26,856 nucleotides of DNA from Flavobacteriales bacterium UBA1694. Lineage in GTDB: Bacteria; Bacteroidota; Bacteroidia; Flavobacteriales; Weeksellaceae. Shown one piece after another: positions 1 through 5,845 of this stretch; the stretch's first letter is position 1, and every line of letters begins with the position of its first letter. The DNA lies in NCBI GenBank assembly GCA_002319955.1, contig DCJS01000007.1, forward strand, positions 83,280 through 110,135. The letters are read 5' to 3'. The notes under the pieces were generated by a model. That model did no database searches. It saw nothing but the letters and a program-made list of their open reading frames with translations, and had not been told where the DNA came from. The position numbers and the translations under genes were made by a program.

Positions 1-1418
1 GTATTGCTGATTTCATAATCTCCAACCGCTAAAGAAATATCTTTACTTTCTTCCGATTTTTCGATTATGTCCTTAAGGGTCTTGGTAACACTTAAGTCAT
101 AATAGGCCGGGTTCTTATCCAAATCCGTTGCTTTTACTAAGCTGAATGCTGCGCCCAGACCGGAAAATGCACTGATCTCTTTTAAGAAAGTTGACAAATC
201 GGCCTTGCCGGTAGTTGGATTATAGTAACTCGCTGTAAACATCGAAGGCTTTGCCAAATCGTTGTTCCAAGACGCATCCGTATACAAGCGAATCTTCGCT
301 GATAGAATATTTATTTTCTGTGTTTTGTAAAGTTCTCGTAGCTCTGAAACACTTTGTGCGCTAAGCTTAAGTCCAACATTTGCACCCCCCATGCCCTGAG
401 CATAAAGTAAAGGATCACCTGTTTGCACATTGGCTGGAGCCGTCCCGTTAAAAGCGAGTGAAGGCGTCCCTGCACGATCGGTTTCAATTAAATTAAAACG
501 TGCGTTTTCATTTCCGAGTGCTAAAGGAAAGGTCGCTTTTCGGCGTTCAGTCTTGCCGTCTGTAGTGAGTTCGTTGCTATAATAAATAACAATCTGCGTA
601 TCTGCAGGTGAGAAATTCATGATAAACCCGGTACTTTGAGCCACGGAAAATTTAACACCCTTGAAATAGCGAATAAAATTGGAAGCATCTGAGAGTTCAG
701 GCTGTCCCACTTTCGCAAATAGCTTTGATTCAAAATAGGCTTTATCTAAAGGAACCCGAATTCTTGCTTCTCGTTTGTATAACGCCGAATTGTCCTCATC
801 CTTTGTGACGTCGATGGCACTCACAGTGCTTTTGATCGATTTCGATCCTAGTAAGACGCCAACACCAACTGCTTTCTTAGAGGAAACTATATCGGAACTT
901 GATCCTAAGAAGTCTGTAACCTCGTGGACATTTAAAGTCATCGTAGCGAACTCATCCCCATAGTGTCTAATTGGGTAAGTAGAGACCACACGTTTGGCAG
1001 GAACATTCCCATCAGGGAAAATATAGTTCTCATCTGTTGTTGTTTTAACGGAATCTACTGCGAAAACTGGGCGTATTTCTAACACCACGGAATCAATTTC
1101 CGCATTGGTGCCAAAGGTTGGATTGTAATTCGAAAGCCTCGCTTGGGTGACATAGCTTGAACGCTGCATTCCAAATTGCCCTTCTTTATAGGCCCCGAGG
1201 GTCGCACTTGTAATTCGGGTCGCGTCGGTTCTGATAGAATCTTGATTGCTAATATTGTAAGCGATCACGTCGAATGATTTTGTTTCACCTTTAGCAGCGG
1301 TATCGTCAAAAAATTGCGATCCTAAATCATCGGCTTCTGCCTCGCAGCTAAACAGTAAAAAACTTCCGGATAAAAATAATACAGAAGTTTTTAAGATACT
1401 CTTAATAGTTTCAGTCAT
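1..1418 (-). CDS. DUF4270 family lipoprotein, 3' end outside window
   Basis: An uninterrupted frame of 472 codons starts at the ATG at 1418 and is still open at the window edge, so the C-terminus is missing. The N-terminus is a lipoprotein signal: Lys-6 and Lys-10, a hydrophobic run, then a lipobox ending FSC at Cys-25, followed by acidic EAEADDLG. The rest is beta-rich and low in cysteine, as in DUF4270 proteins of Bacteroidota. That family usually has about 430 to 560 residues, and its function is not established. The gene starts 18 bases after the GT5-like gene stops on the same strand, so the two are probably cotranscribed. The arrangement GT5-like/DUF4270 divergent from panC is one I recall from flavobacterial genomes, usually with glmS next; glmS would lie beyond the left edge. 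The family call rests on sequence character and neighbourhood, not on an alignment. Confidence 0.8.
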   Translation of the reverse strand, partial: MTETIKSILKTSVLFLSGSFLLFSCEAEADDLGSQFFDDTAAKGETKSFDVIAYNISNQDSIRTDATRITSATLGAYKEGQFGMQRSSYVTQARLSNYNPTFGTNAEIDSVVLEIRPVFAVDSVKTTTDENYIFPDGNVPAKRVVSTYPIRHYGDEFATMTLNVHEVTDFLGSSSDIVSSKKAVGVGVLLGSKSIKSTVSAIDVTKDEDNSALYKREARIRVPLDKAYFESKLFAKVGQPELSDASNFIRYFKGVKFSVAQSTGFIMNFSPADTQIVIYYSNELTTDGKTERRKATFPLALGNENARFNLIETDRAGTPSLAFNGTAPANVQTGDPLLYAQGMGGANVGLKLSAQSVSELRELYKTQKINILSAKIRLYTDASWNNDLAKPSMFTASYYNPTTGKADLSTFLKEISAFSGLGAAFSLVKATDLDKNPAYYDLSVTKTLKDIIEKSEESKDISLAVGDYEISN

Positions 1419-1436
1419 TTATTAAGTTCAAATATT

Positions 1437-2207
1437 TTAATATACTTTTTCAATGGAGTCAGCCTCTACAAAATCGGCTTTACTTGAATCGGAAGCTTGG
1501 TAAGCTTTATCCAGATCTCCCTCTAAAAATTCGTCTCCTTTGACAACCACATCAGCAAATCCCATGCTATCTATTACAAATTTCTGACTTGTTGGATCAT
1601 TTACGACCGATAAGTCTGAAACTTGATCAAACTCAAGCACTTCTTTGATGGATGGATTTAAGGCTAGAACCTCTTCGTTATAAACAGAAATTACAATTTT
1701 TGTATTCTTAAAATAGTAATCGTCTTTATAAAAACTTTTTAAGTAGATTGGGATTAAGGAGGACATCCACCCGTTGATGTGAATGACATCAGGTACCCAA
1801 TTTAATTTTTTGATTGTTTCAATAACCCCTCGTGCAAAGAACACAGCACGCTCTCCATTATCCTCAAAGGGCGCACCCTCTTCGGTGGTATAGAATTGCT
1901 TTCTCTTGAAATATTCATCGTTGTCGATGAAATAAACTTGAAGTCTTTCCCCTGGTAGAGAAGCTACTTTAATAATTAGGGGTTGGTCAAGGTCGTTGAT
2001 GATTACATTCATTCCAGACAAACGAATGACTTCATGCAGTTGGAACTTTCTTTCGCTAATTTGTCCAAAGCGTGGCATGAATACTCTTACATCATTACCA
2101 TCTTGGTGCATTTTCAGCGCCATTTTGCTAACCGTAGCCGCCATATTGCTTTCCTCTTGATAAGGAAACATTTCCGTGGTTACGTATAAAATTTTCTGAT
2201 TCGGCAT
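1437..2207 (-). CDS. Stand-alone GT5 N-terminal domain protein (glycogen/starch synthase-like)
   Basis: The 256-residue protein begins MPNQKILYVTTEMFPY, the N-terminal Rossmann strand typical of glycogen synthase (GT5), and continues with a DVRVFMPRFG segment and PDVIHINGW, matching the DVIHxHDW region of GlgA. It ends where the first Rossmann domain ends. The C-terminal GT1 domain that binds ADP-glucose is absent, whereas complete GlgA has about 480 residues. The usual KxGGL motif near the N-terminus reads ESNMAATVSKM, so the Lys-Gly-Gly that contacts the nucleotide sugar is also lost. It is annotated as glycogen synthase in many Bacteroidota, but catalysis seems unlikely. I chose the ATG at 2207; an in-frame TTG at 2249 overlaps the -7 box at 2247-2254. 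It is followed after 18 bases by the DUF4270 gene, so a cell-envelope role is as plausible as glycogen metabolism. Confidence 0.8.
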   Translation of the reverse strand: MPNQKILYVTTEMFPYQEESNMAATVSKMALKMHQDGNDVRVFMPRFGQISERKFQLHEVIRLSGMNVIINDLDQPLIIKVASLPGERLQVYFIDNDEYFKRKQFYTTEEGAPFEDNGERAVFFARGVIETIKKLNWVPDVIHINGWMSSLIPIYLKSFYKDDYYFKNTKIVISVYNEEVLALNPSIKEVLEFDQVSDLSVVNDPTSQKFVIDSMGFADVVVKGDEFLEGDLDKAYQASDSSKADFVEADSIEKVY

Positions 2208-2246
2208 AATTTCTTTCTCTTCTCTATTATGAGCTATAGTGTTGTG

Positions 2247-2254
2247 CAAAATTA
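2247..2254 (-). promoter_or_regulatory. -7 box of GT5-like/DUF4270 operon
   Basis: TAATTTTG on the minus strand fits the Bacteroidota TAnnTTTG consensus exactly. It lies 39 bases upstream of the ATG at 2207. I see no convincing -33 TTG at the usual spacing. Confidence 0.5.
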
Positions 2255-2349
2255 CGAAAATTTAAACGAACTCTTGGATATTAACATTATTTATGATACA
2301 GCGCTGTACAAATGAAAAACTAAGGATTTCCGAGGTCGTGTTTTTTTTC

Positions 2350-2357
2350 TATTTTTG
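2350..2357 (+). promoter_or_regulatory. -7 box of panC
   Basis: TATTTTTG fits TAnnTTTG and lies 23 bases before the panC ATG. With the opposing box at 2247-2254 it makes the interval 2208-2380 a divergent promoter region. No -33 TTG is evident. Confidence 0.5.
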
Positions 2358-2380
2358 CCTTGAAACAATATGAATAACGA

Positions 2381-3229
2381 ATGGAAATACTGCGCAGTAA
2401 ATCCGCTCTAAGAGCGTACATCGAACGAAATAAAGAAATGGGCAAACACATCGGGTTTGCCCCGACCATGGGGGCGCTCCACGAAGGGCATCTGGCTCTA
2501 TACAAAGCGGCAAGACAGGAAAATGACTTGGTGGTCAGTTCCATATTTGTAAACCCCACCCAGTTTAACAATGCGCACGATTTAGAATTCTACCCCCGAA
2601 CACTCGAGGCTGACTTAGCACTTTTAGAGCAAAGTAAGGCGGTCGATGCAGTTTACATTCCAAAAGTAAGTGACCTCTATCCGGAGGGACTCGTAAGTAA
2701 ATCATATGAATTTGACGGTCTTGAAAATAAAATGGAAGGGGAATTCAGACCCGGACACTTCAACGGAGTCGCCACGGTCGTCGAAACTTTATTAACCCAA
2801 GTCAGGCCGAACCGCGCCTATTTTGGCGAAAAAGATTTCCAACAGCTTCGGATCATCCAAAAGCTCGTGGCACAGAAACAACTTCCTATTCAAATTGTAC
2901 CTGTTCCCATTTTGCGAGAAAAAAGTGGCCTAGCCATGAGCTCTCGAAATGAGAGGCTCTCATCTAAAGATCGGAAAGCAGCGAAATTAATTCACGAAAC
3001 TTTAATCAAGGTTGACCAGTGGTTTCGAGTGATTTCTATCAAGGAAATTAACGAGCGTGTTACACAGGTCTTTGAGAAAGCGCCAGAGTTCAAATTAGAG
3101 TACTTCAGCATCGCAGACGAAGAAACCCTCGAGCCGACCGATTTCTTCTACATGGACCACACGTACCGGGCTTTTATCGCTGTTCATCTTGGTGGGGTAC
3201 GACTAATCGACACCATGCACCTCGAGTAA
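2381..3229 (+). CDS. panC: Pantoate--beta-alanine ligase
   Basis: PanC condenses pantoate and beta-alanine with ATP hydrolysis to AMP, giving pantothenate, the precursor of coenzyme A, in the cytosol. The 282-residue length is normal for the family. The signature is clear: FAPTMGALHEGH with the nucleotide-binding HxGH at 34-37, IFVNPTQFN, then FRPGHFNGVATVV and FGEKDFQQL, and the KMSKS-like loop AMSSRN at 185-190. The ATG at 2381 gives a standard N-terminus (MEILRSKSALRAYI), and a -7 box sits 23 bases upstream. In flavobacteria panD (aspartate decarboxylase, supplier of beta-alanine) often follows directly. Here the next genes are tRNAs on the opposite strand, so panD must be elsewhere or replaced. 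The gene is divergent from the GT5-like gene. Confidence 0.97.
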   Translation: MEILRSKSALRAYIERNKEMGKHIGFAPTMGALHEGHLALYKAARQENDLVVSSIFVNPTQFNNAHDLEFYPRTLEADLALLEQSKAVDAVYIPKVSDLYPEGLVSKSYEFDGLENKMEGEFRPGHFNGVATVVETLLTQVRPNRAYFGEKDFQQLRIIQKLVAQKQLPIQIVPVPILREKSGLAMSSRNERLSSKDRKAAKLIHETLIKVDQWFRVISIKEINERVTQVFEKAPEFKLEYFSIADEETLEPTDFFYMDHTYRAFIAVHLGGVRLIDTMHLE

Positions 3230-3250
3230 GAGCAGCCACTCCTTAAAACA

Positions 3251-3280
3251 TCAATAGCCTTCCGTTAGGAAGGCTATTGA
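3251..3280. terminator. Terminator hairpin between panC and tRNA cluster
   Basis: A perfect 13-bp inverted repeat (TCAATAGCCTTCC on the left arm) closes a GTTA loop. On the minus strand it is followed by TGTTTTAAGG, so it best terminates the tRNA transcript. It may also stop panC, although no T tract follows on the plus strand. Confidence 0.8.
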
Positions 3281-3335
3281 ACACCAAATCACAAAATATT
3301 AATATGAAAAAAATTCACTTTATCAGCAAATTTCG

Positions 3336-3408
3336 TGACCTGGCTGGGATTCGAACCCAGGACCCATACATTAAAAGTGTATTGCTCTACCAGCTGAGCT
3401 ACCAGGTC
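3336..3408 (-). tRNA. tRNA-Lys (UUU), copy 1
   Basis: Read on the minus strand, the 7-bp acceptor stem is GACCTGG/CCAGGTC with discriminator A. The D arm is AGCTCAGCTGGTAGAGC, the anticodon loop CTTTTAA (anticodon TTT) closes on ATACA/TGTAT, and the T arm contains GGTTCGAATCC. CCA is not encoded. Copies 1 and 2 are identical over all 73 bases. It is the last gene of the three-tRNA unit. Confidence 0.97.
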
Positions 3409-3458
3409 TTAAGAAAACGATTCTAAGAGAGATCGTAATCAAAAGTGATTTATCTGAG

Positions 3459-3541
3459 TGCCTGCGACTGGACTCGAACCAGCACATCCATAGGAAACCA
3501 CCCCCTCAAGATGGCGTGTCTACCAATTTCACCACGCAGGC
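3459..3541 (-). tRNA. tRNA-Leu (GAG)
   Basis: On the minus strand the acceptor stem is GCCTGCG/CGCAGGC with discriminator A. The anticodon stem CCATC/GGTGG encloses TTGAGGG, giving anticodon GAG, which reads CUC and CUU. A variable arm longer than in class I tRNAs follows, as expected for leucine, and the T loop reads GGTTCGAGTCC. CCA is not encoded. It lies between two identical tRNA-Lys genes. Confidence 0.95.
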
Positions 3542-3578
3542 AAAAAAAAACCCGCAAAAACACGGTTTTTTCTTTAAG

Positions 3579-3651
3579 TGACCTGGCTGGGATTCGAACC
3601 CAGGACCCATACATTAAAAGTGTATTGCTCTACCAGCTGAGCTACCAGGTC
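3579..3651 (-). tRNA. tRNA-Lys (UUU), copy 2
   Basis: The sequence is identical to the copy at 3336-3408, with anticodon TTT and no encoded CCA. It is the first gene of the unit and lies about 36 bases downstream of the predicted transcription start from the promoter at 3694-3724. Between it and tRNA-Leu is a 37-base A/T-rich spacer with a weak imperfect hairpin, which may be a processing site. Confidence 0.97.
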
Positions 3652-3693
3652 GGCCACTCGTACAAACAAATAAGTGTCTGTTAAAAAGTGGTG

Positions 3694-3724
3694 CAAAGAT
3701 AGAACTTTTTTTAAAAACTCAAAA
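3694..3724 (-). promoter_or_regulatory. Promoter of Lys-Leu-Lys tRNA unit
   Basis: On the minus strand a TTTTG element (3720-3724) is followed after 18 bases by TATCTTTG (3694-3701), an exact match to the Bacteroidota -33/-7 architecture. It is one of the best promoter matches in the window and points into the tRNA cluster. Confidence 0.7.
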
Positions 3725-3754
3725 TTTTTTAAGACATTTGTCCAAAATAAAAAC

Positions 3755-4276
3755 ATGATCATTTCACTAGCCGGATACATGGGAAGCGGCAAATCACACA
3801 TTTCCAAATTATTGAGTGACAAAACAGGTTTCCCACTTGTTGATCTTGACAAAGAGATATCCAGGCTGCTTGGACAAAGCATCGCCGAAATTTTTGAAAA
3901 TAAGGGTGAAATTTACTTTAGAAAGCAAGAACGACTGGTTTTAGAATCGGTACTTTCGAATCCTTCTGAGCCAATGGTTTTAAGTTTAGGTGGAGGCACA
4001 CCGGCGTACTACGACAACATGGCGCTTATTCGTGAGAAGAGCCGAAGCTTCTTCCTTCAGGCAGCAATCTCCACTCTAAGTGAACGTCTTTTACGCCAAC
4101 AGAGTAAGCGGCCCCTCATTGCAAGACTAAACGAGCAGGATCTCCCAGAATTCATCGCTAAACACCTTTTTGAGCGAAATGCATTCTATAGCCAGTGCGA
4201 ATTCACCATAAACACGAATTCAAAAGAGCCTCAAGATTTACTTATTGAGATTCTTACTCATCTAGATCTGATTTAA
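3755..4276 (+). CDS. aroK: Shikimate kinase
   Basis: AroK phosphorylates shikimate at O3 with ATP in the chorismate pathway for aromatic amino acids. The 173-residue protein starts MIISLAGYMGSGKSHISKLL with the Walker A loop at 7-14. It then shows the shikimate-binding region VDLDKEISR, the GEIYFRKQE segment with its substrate-contacting Arg, the LGGGTPAYY Walker-B-like glycine motif, and the lid region QSKRPLIA. The frame is open further upstream to 3674, but the ATG at 3755 matches the family N-terminus; the longer form would add a lysine-rich tail with no family counterpart. The gene overlaps the convergent S4-domain gene by 23 bases at its 3' end. It is divergent from the tRNA unit, whose promoter lies within the 103 bases between them. 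Confidence 0.96.
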   Translation: MIISLAGYMGSGKSHISKLLSDKTGFPLVDLDKEISRLLGQSIAEIFENKGEIYFRKQERLVLESVLSNPSEPMVLSLGGGTPAYYDNMALIREKSRSFFLQAAISTLSERLLRQQSKRPLIARLNEQDLPEFIAKHLFERNAFYSQCEFTINTNSKEPQDLLIEILTHLDLI

Positions 4277-4703
4277 AAAAATCTTGCCAGTATTCCGGAT
4301 CGTTAAGCGGAGCCTCGTTTTTATCTGAGTCCGAAGGTTCGCCAGTGGTATAATCTTGAATTTCACGTCGGTCTTTTTTGGTTGGGCGGCCTTCCCCTTT
4401 AGAGCGGTAATAACTTTGCTCCATTCGCCTAAGTTTCAATTGTTCGTATTGTTTCTCGTCGGTTCGATCTTGAACATAAGTGGGTACTAATTTAGCTGAA
4501 ACCCTACTTTTGGGAAGTTCGATCACCTTAATTTGGTAGTCAATTTGATTCTTTCGAACTTTAATTAAATCGCCAATTTTCACTTCTTTTGACGACTTAA
4601 CCGCATGATCCCCAACGCTTACCCTATTTTTCTTTATTTCTTCTGCGGCAATGGATCTTGTTTTATAAAATCTTACACTCCACAGGAATTTATCTATTCG
4701 CAT
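4254..4703 (-). CDS. S4-domain RNA-binding protein, Hsp15/HslR-like
   Basis: The 149-residue protein opens with an S4 domain, MRIDKFLWSVRFYKTRSIAAE, continuing through VSVGDHAVKSSKEVKIGD at about 30-50. This matches Hsp15 (HslR), which in E. coli binds 50S subunits carrying stalled nascent chains. After the S4 fold comes a basic stretch (LKLRRMEQSYYRSKGEGRPTKK has the typical RPTKKDRR core), then an acidic C-terminus ending FKSDLDE. The ATG at 4703 is preferred. The frame runs upstream to 4778, but that part would overlap the divergent lipoprotein gene and its promoter and has no S4 similarity. Role in ribosome rescue is inferred from the family; substrate specificity is not visible. Confidence 0.9.
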   Translation of the reverse strand: MRIDKFLWSVRFYKTRSIAAEEIKKNRVSVGDHAVKSSKEVKIGDLIKVRKNQIDYQIKVIELPKSRVSAKLVPTYVQDRTDEKQYEQLKLRRMEQSYYRSKGEGRPTKKDRREIQDYTTGEPSDSDKNEAPLNDPEYWQDFFKSDLDE

Positions 4704-4711
4704 ATTTTTTA

Positions 4712-4719
4712 TACTTTTG
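4712..4719 (+). promoter_or_regulatory. -7 box of FKBP-like lipoprotein gene
   Basis: TACTTTTG matches TAnnTTTG and ends 22 bases before the ATG at 4742. The divergent S4 gene starts at 4703, so both promoters must share or invade this 38-base spacer, and the -33 region lies inside the S4 coding sequence. Confidence 0.5.
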
Positions 4720-4741
4720 CGTATCAAAATTAAGAAATTAA

Positions 4742-5467
4742 ATGAAAAAAGCATTTCTCTATATAGCCCTTGTAGCAACCGTATTTATTTCGTGCTCGGA
4801 CGACTATGTAGATCCTTACAAAATCAGGGAAGTAAAGACCCTAAGCACTCAGAATTCCAATGATGATAAAGCCATCGCCGAGTATCTAGATAAGCACTAT
4901 TTAGACGATCAAGGTAAAATTCAAGCCTTTATCGCGACGAGCCCAGACGATGATGCTAATAAGAAATTATCTGAATTATCTCCCCAAAAACTTCCATCGG
5001 GAGTTGTGGTTATTGCTCGTCCAGGTGCGCAGCCGACAGAAGGAAAAACCATTGGAGCCACCGACGTGATTAGTATTATGCAAAGAACCTACGGGTATCT
5101 TTCTGACGGGGAAGACGGGAATCTCTTCCACACGCCTTACCCATTTGCAAATACGGTAGACGGCTCAGGAACCCCAGAAAGCGACCCCGCTTATTATTAC
5201 ATTAGACCCTCAACACTTGAAAAATCCGAGCAAACCAAATCCTACTATGAAATTGAAGGGTTTCAAGAAGGCTTAAAGCTCTTCAAAAGCTTCAGCAAAG
5301 ATCCCTCTGAACTTTATAATTTGCAAGGGGTCATCATTGTTCCATCCAGAGCAGCCTTTGCAAGAGATACCCATTTCCCGTACCAAGGAACCAACTGGAG
5401 AAATCGAAATTTTGTATTCAATTTCCAAATTTACAATACAAGAGCAAGAGAGGCCAGCGAACAATAA
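4742..5467 (+). CDS. Lipoprotein with degenerate FKBP-type domain, probably surface-exposed
   Basis: The 241-residue protein begins MKKAFLYIALVATVFISC, a lipoprotein signal with the lipidated Cys at 18. The next residues SDDYVD resemble the S-D-D lipoprotein export signal (LES) described in Flavobacterium and Capnocytophaga, which sends lipoproteins to the outer leaflet of the outer membrane. The C-terminal part resembles the end of an FKBP peptidyl-prolyl isomerase: EGFQEGLKLFKS corresponds to the V-x-G-F/W-E/Q-E-G-L helix and VIIVPSRAAFARD to the IPSxLAYG loop, followed by a final strand NFVFNFQIYN. Key FKBP aromatic residues are not clearly kept and the LAYG tyrosine reads AAFA. It may therefore bind without catalysing isomerisation. 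It is divergent from the S4 gene and followed by a strong terminator. Confidence 0.75.
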   Translation: MKKAFLYIALVATVFISCSDDYVDPYKIREVKTLSTQNSNDDKAIAEYLDKHYLDDQGKIQAFIATSPDDDANKKLSELSPQKLPSGVVVIARPGAQPTEGKTIGATDVISIMQRTYGYLSDGEDGNLFHTPYPFANTVDGSGTPESDPAYYYIRPSTLEKSEQTKSYYEIEGFQEGLKLFKSFSKDPSELYNLQGVIIVPSRAAFARDTHFPYQGTNWRNRNFVFNFQIYNTRAREASEQ

Positions 5468-5494
5468 GCACTTCTTAACTGCATTAAATCCTAA

Positions 5495-5529
5495 GGGGCT
5501 GTATTCTTAATTGAATACAGCTCTTTTTT
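5495..5529 (+). terminator. Rho-independent terminator of lipoprotein gene
   Basis: A 9-bp core stem GCTGTATTC/GAATACAGC, extended by G-T pairs, is followed by TCTTTTTTC on the plus strand. It lies 27 bases after the stop codon at 5467. Confidence 0.85.
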
Positions 5530-5812
5530 CTTTGAGCAAGTAGAACGAAGCCCGGCAGCTCACATAAAGCTTAAGTACAATTTTTGGAGATTCTCTTTAA
5601 TTTCGTGTTAAACTACGCCTGACATTGGGACCAAAAGATCAAACGCGCTTAGGGTAGCCGATTTGCCTCTAAAAAAAAGTGAAATGATAAAGCCACCGCC
5701 TTTACGCAACAAAGGCTTAAATCACCCCTAAAGCGCGCCACAGCGCAGGCTTGCTATTGAGCATACTAGGCATGAACCGGCACATAAAAATGTAGACTTT
5801 GGGCGTTATTAG
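5530..5812. other. Non-coding stretch with short hairpins, unexplained
   Basis: No credible gene lies in this interval of about 280 bases. It is noticeably richer in G+C than other spacers here and contains short inverted repeats: GCCTTT/AAAGGC around 5698-5716 with a 7-base loop, a GCGC/GCGC pair near 5733-5746, and ACAT/ATGT around 5782-5793. The density of small stems and the contrast with ordinary AT-rich spacers suggest a dispersed repeat, a mobile-element remnant or a structured RNA. Strand and boundaries cannot be fixed from one copy. Confidence 0.35.
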
Positions 5813-5840
5813 AAACAAAAAAGGGAACCGAAGTTCCCTT
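5813..5840 (-). terminator. Terminator of glutamate-synthase-like gene
   Basis: On the minus strand AAGGGAAC-TTCG-GTTCCCTT forms an 8-bp stem with a UUCG tetraloop, followed by TTTTGTTTC. It lies just downstream of the stop at 5846. Confidence 0.9.
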
Positions 5841-5845
5841 ATGAA

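Noticed and set aside
775..963. 62-codon plus-strand frame
   Set aside because: It is antisense to the continuous DUF4270 frame, has no promoter and codes for low-complexity residues.
1437..2207. GT5-like gene as a truncated or frameshifted glgA
   Set aside because: The next gene starts 18 bases later and no C-terminal GlgA sequence is visible in any frame; the short form is the intact gene.
3574..3882. 102-codon minus-strand frame upstream of the tRNA unit
   Set aside because: It runs through tRNA-Lys copy 2 and the antisense of aroK; shadow only.
5795..5812. GGGCGTTA at the end of the structured spacer as an integron attC end
   Set aside because: The required complementary R'' core and paired L boxes are not found at a suitable distance, the 7-base GTTRRRY core does not match, and there is no integrase or cassette.
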